This document shows, in pieces, positions 34,392 to 43,926 of a stretch of DNA of 64,000 bases. Source of the stretch: Listeria monocytogenes ATCC 19117. GTDB lineage: Bacteria; Bacillota; Bacilli; Lactobacillales; Listeriaceae. The notes beneath the pieces are model-generated. The model did not search any database. It saw only the letters and a list, made by a program, of their open reading frames with translations, and was not told the DNA's origin. A program made the translations under genes and the position numbers. Each line of letters starts with the position of its first letter. Within the stretch, counting starts at the first letter, position 1. The DNA is taken from positions 1,178,001-1,242,000 of the forward strand of contig NC_018584.1 of NCBI RefSeq assembly GCF_000307025.1, read 5' to 3'.

Positions 34392-35113
34392 TTTATGTAA
34401 TCGGAATTGGCCCAGGAGATAAACGATTAATGACCGGTGAAGCACTGCAAGCAATAGAAGACGCGGAGGTGATTGTTGGTTACGTAACGTACATCAAACT
34501 CATCAAAGAGCTAATTAAAGATAAAGAAGTAGTGAAAACAGGCATGCGCCGCGAAATCGATCGTTGCCAAGAAGCCGTTGATATTGCACTAACAGGAAAA
34601 AAAGTAGCAGTTGTTTCAAGTGGCGATGCAGGAATTTACGGTATGGCTGGTCTAGTTTTAGAACTCGCAGAAAAAAGCAACCCAGATTTAGAAGTCAAAG
34701 TGATTCCAGGAATTACCGCAAGTATTGGAGCCGCTGCTGTTCTCGGCGCGCCAATTATGCACGATTTTTGCCATATTAGTTTAAGCGATTTAATGACACC
34801 ATGGGAAGTAATCGAAAAACGTCTAACCCACGCTGCAATGGCCGATTTTGTTGTCTGTTTTTACAATCCGAGAAGTAAAGGCCGCGCCAATCATTTGGCC
34901 AATGCTTTTCAAAAGATGATGGAGCATAAATCAGGGGACACAGTTGTTGGTATTGTGAAAGATGTTGGTCGAAAAGAAGAGCGAAAAATCATTACAACGA
35001 TGCGAGATATTGATTATGAGTTAGTGGATATGACAACGATGGTGATTGTAGGAAACAAAGAAACCTACGTGAAAAATGGCAAAATGATCACACCACGAGG
35101 TTACACACTATGA
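34388..35113 (+). CDS. cbiH: CbiH, cobalt-precorrin-3B C17-methyltransferase
   Basis: This 241-residue tetrapyrrole methylase carries out ring contraction and C-17 methylation. It has VIGIGPGDKRLMTGEALQAI, VVSSGDAGIYGMAGLVLELA and HDFCHISLSDLMTPWEVIEK, all typical of CbiH/CobJ. It overlaps both cbiG and cbiJ by four bases. Confidence 0.94.
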   Translation: MIYVIGIGPGDKRLMTGEALQAIEDAEVIVGYVTYIKLIKELIKDKEVVKTGMRREIDRCQEAVDIALTGKKVAVVSSGDAGIYGMAGLVLELAEKSNPDLEVKVIPGITASIGAAAVLGAPIMHDFCHISLSDLMTPWEVIEKRLTHAAMADFVVCFYNPRSKGRANHLANAFQKMMEHKSGDTVVGIVKDVGRKEERKIITTMRDIDYELVDMTTMVIVGNKETYVKNGKMITPRGYTL

Positions 35114-35862
35114 TTTTCGTGCTAGGAGGAACTTCGGATAGCTTGGCGATTAGCGACTGGCTAACGGAAAAAAAGCAAGCCTTTATACTCTCTGTCGCAA
35201 CCGATTACGGAGAAACTTTAGCGAAACAACATGCCGAAAACGTATTTTGTGGCAGATTATCAAAAGAGGAAATGCTCCTAAAATGGCATGCTACAAAAGT
35301 TCACCTCGTTATTGATGCGACTCATCCATTTGCGACCATTGTTTCTGAAACAGCGATGGAGGCATGCAAAGAAGCGGACATTCCTTATATTCGTTTTGAA
35401 CGCACTAGTGAACAAACAGATAATACTTATTTGGTAGCAGATATTGAGGAAGCTTGTGCAGTTGCAATGAAACTTGGGAAACGAATCTTTCTTACAACTG
35501 GTAGTAAAAATTTACCAGAATTCGTAGCTGGTTTAAACAATCGACATATCATCGCTCGTATTTTACCAGTGTCTGATGTAATTCGTTCAGCCGAAGAACT
35601 AGGTCTCGTTGCCGACCAGATCATTGGCATGAAAGGACCGTTCACCAAAGAAGCGAACCGAACTCAACTAGAAATGACTGGGGCAGATGTATTAATCACT
35701 AAAGAGAGTGGAAAACAAGGTGGCTTTCAAGAAAAACTCGCAGCTGCCGCAGAATTAAATATTCCAGTTATTGTGATTCGTCGCAAAAAATTAAATTATC
35801 CAATCGAAATAAATCATTTAAGCGAACTACCAGAAATTTTAACTCAATTGGAGGTCTACTAA
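35110..35862 (+). CDS. cbiJ: CbiJ, cobalt-precorrin-6A reductase
   Basis: This 250-residue NAD(P)H-dependent reductase has the N-terminal IFVLGGTSDSLAISDWLTEK nucleotide site, VIDATHPFATIVSETAMEAC, IGMKGPFTKEANRTQLEMTG and the C-terminal VLITKESGKQGGFQEKLAAA. It overlaps cbiH by four bases, and its stop shares one base with the next ATG. Confidence 0.93.
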   Translation: MIFVLGGTSDSLAISDWLTEKKQAFILSVATDYGETLAKQHAENVFCGRLSKEEMLLKWHATKVHLVIDATHPFATIVSETAMEACKEADIPYIRFERTSEQTDNTYLVADIEEACAVAMKLGKRIFLTTGSKNLPEFVAGLNNRHIIARILPVSDVIRSAEELGLVADQIIGMKGPFTKEANRTQLEMTGADVLITKESGKQGGFQEKLAAAAELNIPVIVIRRKKLNYPIEINHLSELPEILTQLEVY

Positions 35863-37343
35863 TGGGAAAAGTCATGTTAATTGGTGCAGGTCCTGGAGAT
35901 GCACAGTTGCTAACCGTGAAAGGCTTAGCTGCACTGCAAAAGGCAGATGTTATTGTATACGATCGCCTCGTTGAACCAGCGATGCTCCAAGAACGAAAAG
36001 CTAGTTGTAAACTCATTTATGTCGGAAAAGAACCACTTCATCATCCAATTCCCCAAGAGGAAATCGAGCAAATTCTTGTTAAAGAAGCTGCGACAAATGA
36101 GCTGGTTGTTCGTCTAAAAGCAGGAGACCCTTATGTGTTTGGTCGCGGCGGGGAAGAAGGAGAGACACTCTATAAAGCGGGAATTCCATTTGAAGTTATT
36201 CCTGGAATCACATCCGCAATTGGTGGGCTTGCCTACGCTGGAATCCCAGTAACACATCGTAATTTTGCTTCGAGTTTTCACGTGATTACCGGACATTTGA
36301 AAAAAGGACGCGATCCACTAGATTGGGAAGCCCTTGCTAGACTGGAAGGTACGCTCGTTTTCCTGATGGGAATGACTAATTTGCCTAATATTTGTGCGAA
36401 CTTACTAGAAAATGGTCGAAAAGCCGAAACGGGTGTTGCGATTGTACAATGGGCATCTCGCGGCAAACAATTAACGGTTACCGGGAACTTACAAAACATC
36501 GAACAAAAAGTAGCGGAATCTGGTATTTCTTCGCCGGCACTTATTGTTGTTGGTGATGTGGTGAGCTTACGACCGCAGCTTAACTTCTTTGAGGAAATGC
36601 CACTTTTCCATACAAAAGTATTACTTCCAAGAGCACGAGCTGGAAAAAGTATGCTCGCGGAACAAATTCGCGATTTAGGCGGAGAAGTAACAATGTATCC
36701 CAATATTCAAGTAGTAGATGTTGTGCCAACGAAAACAAAAGAAGAACTAAGCGAAGTAAGCGAACTTCTTTTCACATCCAAAGAAGCGGTAGAACGATTT
36801 TTTGATTATTTAGCCCAGCTTGATTTAGATATTCGTTCTCTAAAAAATACCCATCTTACCGCTATTGGCAAACAAACAAAAGAAGCTTTTAGTGAAAAAG
36901 GAATTATTCCAGATAGTTTCATTAAAAGGCGGAGCACGGAATTAATTTTGGAGCATTTACCACGGTTACAGAAAAATGTGAGCAACTTAATTATCGGAAG
37001 CATAGTTGATACGGCAGAAGTTAACGCAATTTTAGCAGAAGTGGAAGCGATGGAAATGATGCCGTTATATGATATGCGTCCTGTGACAGAACGACCATTT
37101 GACCTTGCAAGCTTTGAACAAGTTTGTTTCTCAAGTTCGCGTTCCGTTCAAAATTTACTCGACGTACTAACAACCGAAGAAAAAGCCATTTTACAAACGA
37201 AAACAATTCTTTCCATTGGAAGGTTCACGAGCGCAACGTTAGCATCATTCGGTATCAACAATTTCATCGAAGCCGAAAGCGCCACACCAGAGAGCTTAAT
37301 TGAACTAATCCAAAAAACAAAATTAGAAGGAGTACCACAATGA
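35862..37343 (+). CDS. cobA-hemD: Fused uroporphyrinogen-III C-methyltransferase / uroporphyrinogen-III synthase
   Basis: This 493-residue protein is a fusion. Residues 1-~240 are SUMT/CobA: VMLIGAGPGDAQLLTVKGLA, RLKAGDPYVFGRGGEEGETL, VIPGITSAIGGLAYAGIPVT and ITGHLKKGRDPLDWEAL. Residues ~248-493 are a HemD-type synthase (VLLPRARAGKSMLAEQIRDL, TKTILSIGRFTSATLASFGI). It supplies precorrin-2. It lacks the CysG-type dehydrogenase/ferrochelatase domain. It sits between cbiJ and cbiK. Confidence 0.93.
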   Translation: MGKVMLIGAGPGDAQLLTVKGLAALQKADVIVYDRLVEPAMLQERKASCKLIYVGKEPLHHPIPQEEIEQILVKEAATNELVVRLKAGDPYVFGRGGEEGETLYKAGIPFEVIPGITSAIGGLAYAGIPVTHRNFASSFHVITGHLKKGRDPLDWEALARLEGTLVFLMGMTNLPNICANLLENGRKAETGVAIVQWASRGKQLTVTGNLQNIEQKVAESGISSPALIVVGDVVSLRPQLNFFEEMPLFHTKVLLPRARAGKSMLAEQIRDLGGEVTMYPNIQVVDVVPTKTKEELSEVSELLFTSKEAVERFFDYLAQLDLDIRSLKNTHLTAIGKQTKEAFSEKGIIPDSFIKRRSTELILEHLPRLQKNVSNLIIGSIVDTAEVNAILAEVEAMEMMPLYDMRPVTERPFDLASFEQVCFSSSRSVQNLLDVLTTEEKAILQTKTILSIGRFTSATLASFGINNFIEAESATPESLIELIQKTKLEGVPQ

Positions 37344-38125
37344 AAAAAGCGATTTTAGTCGTTAGTTTTGGCACAAGTTATCCTGAAACAAGAGAAAAAA
37401 CGATTGAAGCCTGTGAAAAAAAAGTGGCCCAAGAGTTCCCAGATTACAACGTGTTTCGTGCATTCACATCCAATAAAATCATCAAAAAACTAAAAACTCG
37501 TGACAATATGCATATTAACACACCAAGCCAAGCATTAAACCAACTAAAGGAATTAGGCTACAAAGAAGTCATTATTCAGTCGCTACATATTATTAGTGGT
37601 GGTGAATTTGAAAAAATCACTGCACAGGTGGAAAAATTCAAGCCGGATTTCGATTCCATTATTGTCAGCCAACCGTTACTTGATTCGATGGAAGATTACG
37701 AAAAAGCAATCGAAGCCATTCGCCACCAAATGCCACCTTTAAAAGAACAAGAAGCGCTAATTCTCATGGGACATGGTTCGAAGCATCGTGCTTTCAGCGC
37801 CTATGCATGCCTTGACCATATGTTGTTAAACGAACCAATTTACCTTTGTGCGGTAGAAAGTTACCCTGGTCTTGACCAAGTAATTGAACGATTACAACAA
37901 GTAAATATAAAAAAAGCGCACCTAATGCCGTTTATGCTTGTAGCAGGTGATCACGCTACGAACGATATGGCTTCTGATGACGAGGATTCTTGGAAAAGCA
38001 CGCTGGAACAAGCTGGCATTCAAACTGAATGTCATTTGCAAGGTCTAGGCGAAAATCCGCTTATTCAAGCCCAATTTATCGATCATATCCACACGGCAAT
38101 AGAAAGGGTGAAAGCACGTGGCTAA
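37340..38125 (+). CDS. cbiK: CbiK, anaerobic sirohydrochlorin cobaltochelatase
   Basis: This 261-residue class II chelatase inserts cobalt without ATP in the early-insertion pathway. It contains AILVVSFGTSYPETREKTIE, the metal-site His region VIIQSLHIISGGEFEKITAQ and LILMGHGSKHRAFSAYACLD. No signal peptide is visible, so it is cytosolic. It overlaps the neighbours on both sides. Confidence 0.94.
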   Translation: MKKAILVVSFGTSYPETREKTIEACEKKVAQEFPDYNVFRAFTSNKIIKKLKTRDNMHINTPSQALNQLKELGYKEVIIQSLHIISGGEFEKITAQVEKFKPDFDSIIVSQPLLDSMEDYEKAIEAIRHQMPPLKEQEALILMGHGSKHRAFSAYACLDHMLLNEPIYLCAVESYPGLDQVIERLQQVNIKKAHLMPFMLVAGDHATNDMASDDEDSWKSTLEQAGIQTECHLQGLGENPLIQAQFIDHIHTAIERVKARG

Positions 38126-38828
38126 ATTTTACGGCATTGGTACAGGTCCTGGAGATAGCAAGTTAGTCACGATGGAAGCAGCAGAAAGACTCGGAAATTT
38201 AGAAATTCTCTACACGCCACAACCCAAAAAAGGCGGCGAAAGTTTAGCTAAGAAAATCGTCAGCCCTTATTTAAAAGATACATTAATCATTAAAGAACGC
38301 CATTTTCCAATGAGTTACAACAAAGAAGAAAAAATGCTTGCATGGAAAGAAATCGCCGAAGAAATCAAAGCAGATGTTCAAAACGGGCATGATGTTGGTT
38401 TCATCACACTTGGCGATCCAATGGTTTACAGCACTTATAGCTATTTACTCGAATTATTAAAAGGAGAGATTGAAACAGTGACACTCGCAGGTATTTCGTC
38501 CTTTTCCAATATCGCCTCCAAGATTGAATTACCACTCGTAATGGACGAGGAAAGTTTCGCTGTCATCCCTGTAACAGCAGGTGCTGAAAAAATCGAACAA
38601 GCGCTCACTTTATTTGACACAGTTGTCTTAATGAAAGCAGCAAGCAATTTACCCCTTCTTACGACATTACTAAAAAAACTGAATTTACTTGATGCAGCAG
38701 TAGTAGTAAGCGATGTTGCCATGGCGACTGAAAAAATCACATACGGCATGAACGAGATAAACCCAGACGAAAAAATGTCATACTTTACCACGATTATCGT
38801 GAAAAAAAGAAGGGAGCAATATAAATGA
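38118..38828 (+). CDS. cbiL: CbiL, cobalt-factor-II C20-methyltransferase
   Basis: This 236-residue tetrapyrrole methylase starts at GTG 38118, just before the cbiK stop. Motifs are FYGIGTGPGDSKLVTMEAAE, the PKKGGESLAKKIVSPY segment and FITLGDPMVYSTYSYLLELL, with LAGISSFSNIASKIELPLVM. It methylates C-20. Confidence 0.94.
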   Translation: MAKFYGIGTGPGDSKLVTMEAAERLGNLEILYTPQPKKGGESLAKKIVSPYLKDTLIIKERHFPMSYNKEEKMLAWKEIAEEIKADVQNGHDVGFITLGDPMVYSTYSYLLELLKGEIETVTLAGISSFSNIASKIELPLVMDEESFAVIPVTAGAEKIEQALTLFDTVVLMKAASNLPLLTTLLKKLNLLDAAVVVSDVAMATEKITYGMNEINPDEKMSYFTTIIVKKRREQYK

Positions 38829-39559
38829 AAAAATTATGGAAGTTTCTACCATTTGTTTTAATAGGTGTTATTTATTTTACTTTAACGAACCCAGAATCCG
38901 CACACGCAATGCATATTATGGAGGGCTTTTTACCTGTTAAATGGGCTGTCTTTTGGTTCATTGTATTTATCCCATTCCTTGTACTTGGTTTAATTCGTAT
39001 TCGTAAATTAATTGCCCTAGATAAAAACAACAAATTACTGTTGGCACTATGCGCAGCCTTTATCTTTGTTCTTTCAGCGCTTAAAATTCCGTCCGTTACA
39101 GGATCTTGTTCTCATCCGACTGGTGTTGGCCTTGCAACTGTTATGTTCGGACCGCTCGTTGTCAGTGTACTTGGTGTGATTGTCTTACTTTTCCAAGCGT
39201 TACTACTTGCACACGGCGGTATTACAACTCTTGGCGCAAACGCAATGTCGATGGCGGTTATCGGTCCAATGGTTGGTTTTGTCGTATACAAACTCGCTCG
39301 TAAATTAAACTGTAATAAAAGTGTTTCGATTTTCTTATGTGCGATGACAGCTGACTTAGCAACCTACTTAACTACCAGCGTCCAGCTCGGAGTCGTTTTC
39401 CCAGATCCAGCATCCGGCATGATGGCATCCATTCTGAAGTTCATGGCGATTTTCTGTGTGACACAAGTTCCAATTGCGATTGCAGAAGGATTGCTAACGG
39501 TAGTCATGTACAATCTTATTAGCAAAAATTTACCAGAAAAGGTGGCACAATTACGATGA
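38825..39559 (+). CDS. cbiM: CbiM, cobalt ECF transporter substrate-binding membrane protein
   Basis: This 244-residue protein has an N-terminal hydrophobic leader followed by AHAMHIMEGFLPVKWAVFWF; the Met-His-Ile-Met segment after processing is the cobalt-binding N-terminus of CbiM. About seven hydrophobic segments are present. SVTGSCSHPTGVGLATVMFG is a family hallmark. It is the first gene of the cbiMNQO cobalt uptake module inside the pathway operon. Confidence 0.95.
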   Translation: MKKLWKFLPFVLIGVIYFTLTNPESAHAMHIMEGFLPVKWAVFWFIVFIPFLVLGLIRIRKLIALDKNNKLLLALCAAFIFVLSALKIPSVTGSCSHPTGVGLATVMFGPLVVSVLGVIVLLFQALLLAHGGITTLGANAMSMAVIGPMVGFVVYKLARKLNCNKSVSIFLCAMTADLATYLTTSVQLGVVFPDPASGMMASILKFMAIFCVTQVPIAIAEGLLTVVMYNLISKNLPEKVAQLR

Positions 39560-39852
39560 AAAAAATAAATATCAATGTCATTTTAATTCTATTAGTAGTA
39601 TTGTTAATGGTTAGTCCATTCTTCTTCAATAAAACGGGAGAATACGGCGGCTCGGACGGGGAAGCAGAGGCGGAAATCACCAAAATCGATCCAAGCTATG
39701 AACCGTGGTTTGAACCTCTTTATGAACCAAAAAGTGGTGAAATTGAAAGCTTATTATTTACGCTTCAAGGTTGTATCGGAACAGGAATTATCGCGTATGT
39801 CATTGGTGTAAGTCGTGGCAAGCGGAAAGCTGAGAACGATGTTAACCATTGA
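39556..39852 (+). CDS. cbiN: CbiN, cobalt transporter accessory protein
   Basis: This 98-residue protein has a hydrophobic segment at each end (INVILILLVVLLMVSPFFF and LFTLQGCIGTGIIAYVIGVS) around an acidic extracellular loop ending in FEPLYEPKSGEIESLLF, the usual CbiN arrangement. It overlaps cbiM by four bases. Confidence 0.94.
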   Translation: MKKININVILILLVVLLMVSPFFFNKTGEYGGSDGEAEAEITKIDPSYEPWFEPLYEPKSGEIESLLFTLQGCIGTGIIAYVIGVSRGKRKAENDVNH

Positions 39853-40516
39853 TAAATATGCTTATCAAAACCGGTGGATAGCTTTTTCGCCATCATTAAA
39901 AGCATTATTTTATGTCGCGATTCTAATACTCGCGTTAACTGGTCCTGTGCTCATCCAAGCAATACTGTTCTTCTGCATGGTACCATTGACGCTCTATGTC
40001 GTTAAAATTCACTTTAAACAATATTTGAAATGGCTCCTTTTACCATTTTCATTTCTACTTTTTAGTTTACTTTCGATTCTCATTTCGATTTCTAAAGATC
40101 CAAGCAGTTTTCTCGCTTCGATTTCGATTGGGAGTTTGTATCTCGGTGTATCAGACGTGACTATTACGACGGCAACACAAGTCTTTTTCCGGAGTATCGC
40201 TTGCTTAGCCGCAACCTACTTTTTCGTCTTGACCGTTCCCGTGGTACAATTAACAAAAGTGATGAAGCGAATTTTTATTCCAAAAGTACTGATTGAACTG
40301 ACCATTTTAATTTACCGTTTTATCTTTATTTTCTTAGAGGAAGCGGCGGCAATTCGAAAAGCGCAGAGCCTGCGTTTTGGTTATCACGGCATAAAAAATA
40401 GTTATCGTTCATTTGGCATGCTCGTAAATACTTTATTTAATCGTGTTATGAAAAGATATAATGAAATGGTTATAACACTTGATGTGAAGCTATATCAAGG
40501 AGAATTTCATATCTAG
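39839..40516 (+). CDS. cbiQ: CbiQ, energy-coupling T component
   Basis: I use ATG 39839 (MLTIDKYAYQNRWIAF), 14 bases before the end of cbiN, giving 225 residues; a further-upstream in-frame GTG lies deep in cbiN. The membrane protein has about five segments and the Ala-Arg coupling signatures near AAAIRKAQSLRFGYHGI, which contact the ATPase. Confidence 0.92.
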   Translation: MLTIDKYAYQNRWIAFSPSLKALFYVAILILALTGPVLIQAILFFCMVPLTLYVVKIHFKQYLKWLLLPFSFLLFSLLSILISISKDPSSFLASISIGSLYLGVSDVTITTATQVFFRSIACLAATYFFVLTVPVVQLTKVMKRIFIPKVLIELTILIYRFIFIFLEEAAAIRKAQSLRFGYHGIKNSYRSFGMLVNTLFNRVMKRYNEMVITLDVKLYQGEFHI

Positions 40517-40528
40517 GAGGAAGCCAAT

Positions 40529-41335
40529 TTGCTTAAAACAGAACATATTTCATTCCAATACGAAGATGGCAAACAAGCCTTAACGGATGTTTCAATTGAT
40601 TTAGAAAAAGGCAATATTATCGGACTTATTGGTGCGAATGGCTCCGGTAAATCGACGCTTTTTATGCAGTTACTTGGAATTAACAAACCGAGCGATGGCA
40701 CCGTTTATTTTGAAGGAAAACCACTCGCGTATACGAAAAAAGCATTATTTGCTTTACGAAAAAAAGTAAGCATCGTTTTCCAAGATCCCGACCAACAAAT
40801 TTTTTATTCGAATGTTCGTGATGATGTAGCCTTTGCACTTAGAAACCTAGGTGTTAGCGAAACGGAAGTAGAGGCACGAGTGACGAAAGTATTAGACATT
40901 GTTGGGGCAAAGGACTTTCAGCATAAACCAGTCCAGTATTTAAGCTACGGTCAAAAAAAACGTGTCGCAATTGCGGGTGCCCTTGTTCTTGATACAGATT
41001 GGTTACTTTTAGATGAACCAACTGCTGGTCTTGATCCGATTGGCAAAAAAATCATGATGGAAATCATCGAACGTCTTGCAAGCCAAGGAAAGAAAATACT
41101 TATTTCCAGTCATGATATCGATTTAATTTATGAAATTTGTGATTATATCTATATGCTGAAGGACGGAAGCGTTTTGACAGACGGGGAAACGAGCAACGTT
41201 TTCTTAGAGAAAAGTAATGTCGAACAAGCGGGATTAGTACAGCCTTGGCTCATCAAATTGCATCAGCAAGCTGGCTACCCACTGTTCAAAAAAGAAGCCG
41301 ATTTTTTCGCGCATACGGGGAAGGTGACTAATTAA
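40529..41335 (+). CDS. cbiO: CbiO, cobalt ECF transporter ATPase
   Basis: This 268-residue ABC ATPase starts at TTG behind AGGAGG. It has Walker [21 protein letters not shown]-loop [14 protein letters not shown], signature [16 protein letters not shown], Walker [18 protein letters not shown] and the switch His in [11 protein letters not shown]. It powers CbiMNQ. Its stop overlaps the cbiP ATG by one base. Confidence 0.95.
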   Translation: MLKTEHISFQYEDGKQALTDVSIDLEKGNIIGLIGANGSGKSTLFMQLLGINKPSDGTVYFEGKPLAYTKKALFALRKKVSIVFQDPDQQIFYSNVRDDVAFALRNLGVSETEVEARVTKVLDIVGAKDFQHKPVQYLSYGQKKRVAIAGALVLDTDWLLLDEPTAGLDPIGKKIMMEIIERLASQGKKILISSHDIDLIYEICDYIYMLKDGSVLTDGETSNVFLEKSNVEQAGLVQPWLIKLHQQAGYPLFKKEADFFAHTGKVTN

Positions 41336-42870
41336 TGGTAAAGCAAATAATGATTCAAGGTACCGCTTCTGATGCCGGGAAAAGTGTACTGGTGGCCGGA
41401 TTATGCCGTTTGTTCAAAAATAAAGGAAAGCGAGTTGTTCCATTTAAATCTCAAAATATGTCACTCAATTCTTTCATAACGGCGACAGGAGATGAAATGG
41501 GACGCGCACAAGTTTTTCAAGCAGAAGCAGCTGGTGTTTTTCCAGATGTCCGGATGAATCCCGTGTTACTTAAACCGACCAATGACAGGCAGTCGCAAGT
41601 GATTTTTATGGGTGCAATTTTAGATAATATGGATGCTGTGACGTACCACGATTTCAAACAAACCCTTATCCCGAAAATCCAGGCAGTTTACCAGAGTTTA
41701 GCAGATGAAAATGATATTATTGTACTAGAAGGTGCTGGAAGCCCAGCCGAAATCAACTTAAACGACCGAGATATCGTGAATATGGGCATGGCAAAAATGG
41801 TCGATGCCCCAGTTGTCTTAGTTGCTGATATTGACAAAGGTGGCGTTTTTGCTTCGATATACGGCACCATTATGCTGTTAAATGAAGAAGAGCGGGCTCG
41901 AATCAAAGGTGTTATTATCAATAAATTCCGTGGCGATGTAGCTCTTTTACAACCCGGAATTGATATGATTGAGGAACTCACAAACGTCCCGGTTATCGGT
42001 GTGATTCCTTATGCCAATCTACAACTGGAAGAAGAGGACAGCGTTTCTCTAAGTGGGAAAAATTACGTGCCGGATAGTAACGCACTACTTGATATCGCGA
42101 TTATTTGTTTACCGCGGATTTCTAATTTCACAGATTTTCATAGTTTGGAAATCCAACCGGAAATAAGTTTGCGCTACATACGAAATCTAGCTGATTTTGG
42201 AAAACCTGATTTAGTCATCATTCCAGGCAGTAAAAATACGCTAGAAGACATGGCATTTCTCGAAGAATCAGGACTGAAAAAAGCTATTCAAAATTTTGCG
42301 GAAAATGCCGGAAAAGTAATCGGGATTTGTGGTGGCTACCAAATGCTCGGTAAAAAAATGCTCGATCCGAATCAAGTGGAGAGTAAACAATTAGAAATAG
42401 CCGGACTTGGTTTGCTAGATACCGAGACCATTTTTCTCGACCAAAAACGCACTACTCAAATTACAGGTGTGACGCATTCAGGTGAAGCTGTTGAAGGTTA
42501 CGAAATCCATATGGGTGAGACGAAGCGAGGCGAGAGCACTAGTCCATTTTGCGAAATTAAAGCGGTGAACGGAAACGAAGAAACCCACCAAGATGGCGCT
42601 ATCTCTGTCAACAAAAATATCATCGGCACATATATTCATGGTATTTTCGACAATGATGTTTTCTTAGGAAATCTATTTGACGAACTACTAACACGTAAAA
42701 ACAAATCCGTTTATCCGCATGAAATCATTAATCTGAAAGAACACAAAGAACAAGAATACGACAAACTAGCGGCCCTTTTAGAAGCAAATATTCAAATGGA
42801 CCAACTAGAAAAAATCATGAAAGGAGAAAAAATATGCGTATCTACACAAAAACCGGCGATAAAGGAATGA
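41335..42870 (+). CDS. cbiP: CbiP, cobyric acid synthase
   Basis: This 511-residue glutamine-dependent amidotransferase amidates the b, d, e and g side chains of adenosylcobyrinic acid diamide. The N-terminal P-loop is IQGTASDAGKSVLVAGLCR; KSQNMSLNSF and VLVADIDKGGVFASIYGTIM follow. The C-terminal glutaminase has VIIPGSKNTLEDMAFL and the catalytic Cys in VIGICGGYQMLGK. It overlaps the next gene by 37 bases. Confidence 0.95.
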   Translation: MVKQIMIQGTASDAGKSVLVAGLCRLFKNKGKRVVPFKSQNMSLNSFITATGDEMGRAQVFQAEAAGVFPDVRMNPVLLKPTNDRQSQVIFMGAILDNMDAVTYHDFKQTLIPKIQAVYQSLADENDIIVLEGAGSPAEINLNDRDIVNMGMAKMVDAPVVLVADIDKGGVFASIYGTIMLLNEEERARIKGVIINKFRGDVALLQPGIDMIEELTNVPVIGVIPYANLQLEEEDSVSLSGKNYVPDSNALLDIAIICLPRISNFTDFHSLEIQPEISLRYIRNLADFGKPDLVIIPGSKNTLEDMAFLEESGLKKAIQNFAENAGKVIGICGGYQMLGKKMLDPNQVESKQLEIAGLGLLDTETIFLDQKRTTQITGVTHSGEAVEGYEIHMGETKRGESTSPFCEIKAVNGNEETHQDGAISVNKNIIGTYIHGIFDNDVFLGNLFDELLTRKNKSVYPHEIINLKEHKEQEYDKLAALLEANIQMDQLEKIMKGEKICVSTQKPAIKE

Positions 42871-43400
42871 CAAGAATTATCGGGGGTAGCAAAGTAAGTA
42901 AAGATAATATCCGTATCGATGCATATGGAACTTTGGATGAACTTAATTCGCTGATTGGCTACACGATAACAACACTTGGGGCTGAACCAGAAATTCAAGC
43001 CGAACTCGAACAAATTCAACAGCAATTATTTGATGCAGGAGGGGATCTTGCAACCGAAGAAGGCAAGCGTGCGTATAAATTAACAAGTGAGCCTGTTGCG
43101 TGGCTAGAAGACCGAATTGACATCTACGCCGATGAACCCCCAGAAATAGAAAAATTTATCCTACCAGGTGGAACGCAAGCAGCCTCATTACTGCACATGG
43201 CTAGAACCGTAACAAGAAGAGCTGAACGCGAAATCGTCGGTATGTTAAAAATTGCTTCAAGTAACGAAGAAGTATTAAAATACGTCAACCGTTTATCGGA
43301 TTACTTTTTTGCCGTTGCCAGAGTCGTCAATTACCGCGCTGGTGAAAAAGACATTTTTTACAAAAATTCCGAACTCGTTTTCCGCAATAAAAAGAAATAA
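42834..43400 (+). CDS. PduO-type corrinoid adenosyltransferase of the cbi operon
   Basis: This 188-residue protein resembles residues 1-185 of PduO but lacks the C-terminal domain. It has RIYTKTGDKGMTRIIGGSKV (ATP site), IRIDAYGTLDELNSLIGYTI, KFILPGGTQAASLLHMARTV and YVNRLSDYFFAVARVVNYRA. It adenosylates cob(I)yrinate or cobinamide before CbiP/CbiB act. The start lies inside the cbiP end behind AAAGGAGA. It is the last gene of the operon. Confidence 0.93.
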   Translation: MRIYTKTGDKGMTRIIGGSKVSKDNIRIDAYGTLDELNSLIGYTITTLGAEPEIQAELEQIQQQLFDAGGDLATEEGKRAYKLTSEPVAWLEDRIDIYADEPPEIEKFILPGGTQAASLLHMARTVTRRAEREIVGMLKIASSNEEVLKYVNRLSDYFFAVARVVNYRAGEKDIFYKNSELVFRNKKK

Positions 43401-43401
43401 T

Positions 43402-43446
43402 AAAAAACCTCTCCAGACATCAAAGCCGGAGAGGTTTTCCTTTTTT
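43402..43446. terminator. Terminator at the end of the cbi operon
   Basis: AAAACCTCTCC and GGAGAGGTTTT (43428-43438) form a perfect stem flanked by A-rich and T-rich tracts, so it serves the cbi operon and the convergent DUF606 genes. Confidence 0.85.
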
Positions 43447-43912
43447 AAAAACGTTGAATTAAAAATACACCAACAAGCATTAATAAAACACCAATCATAC
43501 GATAACGGTTAATTGGATGAGGAATAACCCCGAAAAAACCAAAATGATCAATAATAAGTGCAATAATCATTTGCCCACAAAGCGCTAAAACAACCGTCAT
43601 TGCTGAGCCGAGTAATGGTAAAAGTAAAATGTTAGAAGTTACGAAGAGCACTCCAAGCGCACCGCCAGTGAAAACCCACCAAGGAATTCGGCCGACACCT
43701 TTCAGTTGAAAAGTCAAACGACGCTCGACAATTAGACAAACAAGCGTAAGTAACGTTGTCCCAACTAAAAAGGAAATAAATGATGCCACAAAAGGAGAAC
43801 CGACAGTGAGCCGAAGTTGGCTATTAATCGACGTTTGAATCGGGGAAAGTAGTCCAGAAACAAGTCCCATTGCCATAAATAGTAATAATGATTTGGATGA
43901 TATTTTTGTCAT
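43445..43912 (-). CDS. DUF606 (YdcZ-family) membrane protein, copy 1
   Basis: This 155-residue protein has four or five hydrophobic segments. Typical family parts are GLLSPIQTSINSQLRLTVGS near residue 20, VFTGGALGVLFVTSNILLLP near 80 and ALCGQMIIALIIDHFGFFGV near 115. The ATG (reverse 43912) has GGAGGAG in front. Transport is suspected from similarity to the drug/metabolite transporter half-fold, but no substrate is known. It is paired with the next gene, so a heterodimer is likely. Confidence 0.8.
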   Translation of the reverse strand: MTKISSKSLLLFMAMGLVSGLLSPIQTSINSQLRLTVGSPFVASFISFLVGTTLLTLVCLIVERRLTFQLKGVGRIPWWVFTGGALGVLFVTSNILLLPLLGSAMTVVLALCGQMIIALIIDHFGFFGVIPHPINRYRMIGVLLMLVGVFLIQRF

Positions 43913-43926
43913 GTTTTCTCCTCCTT

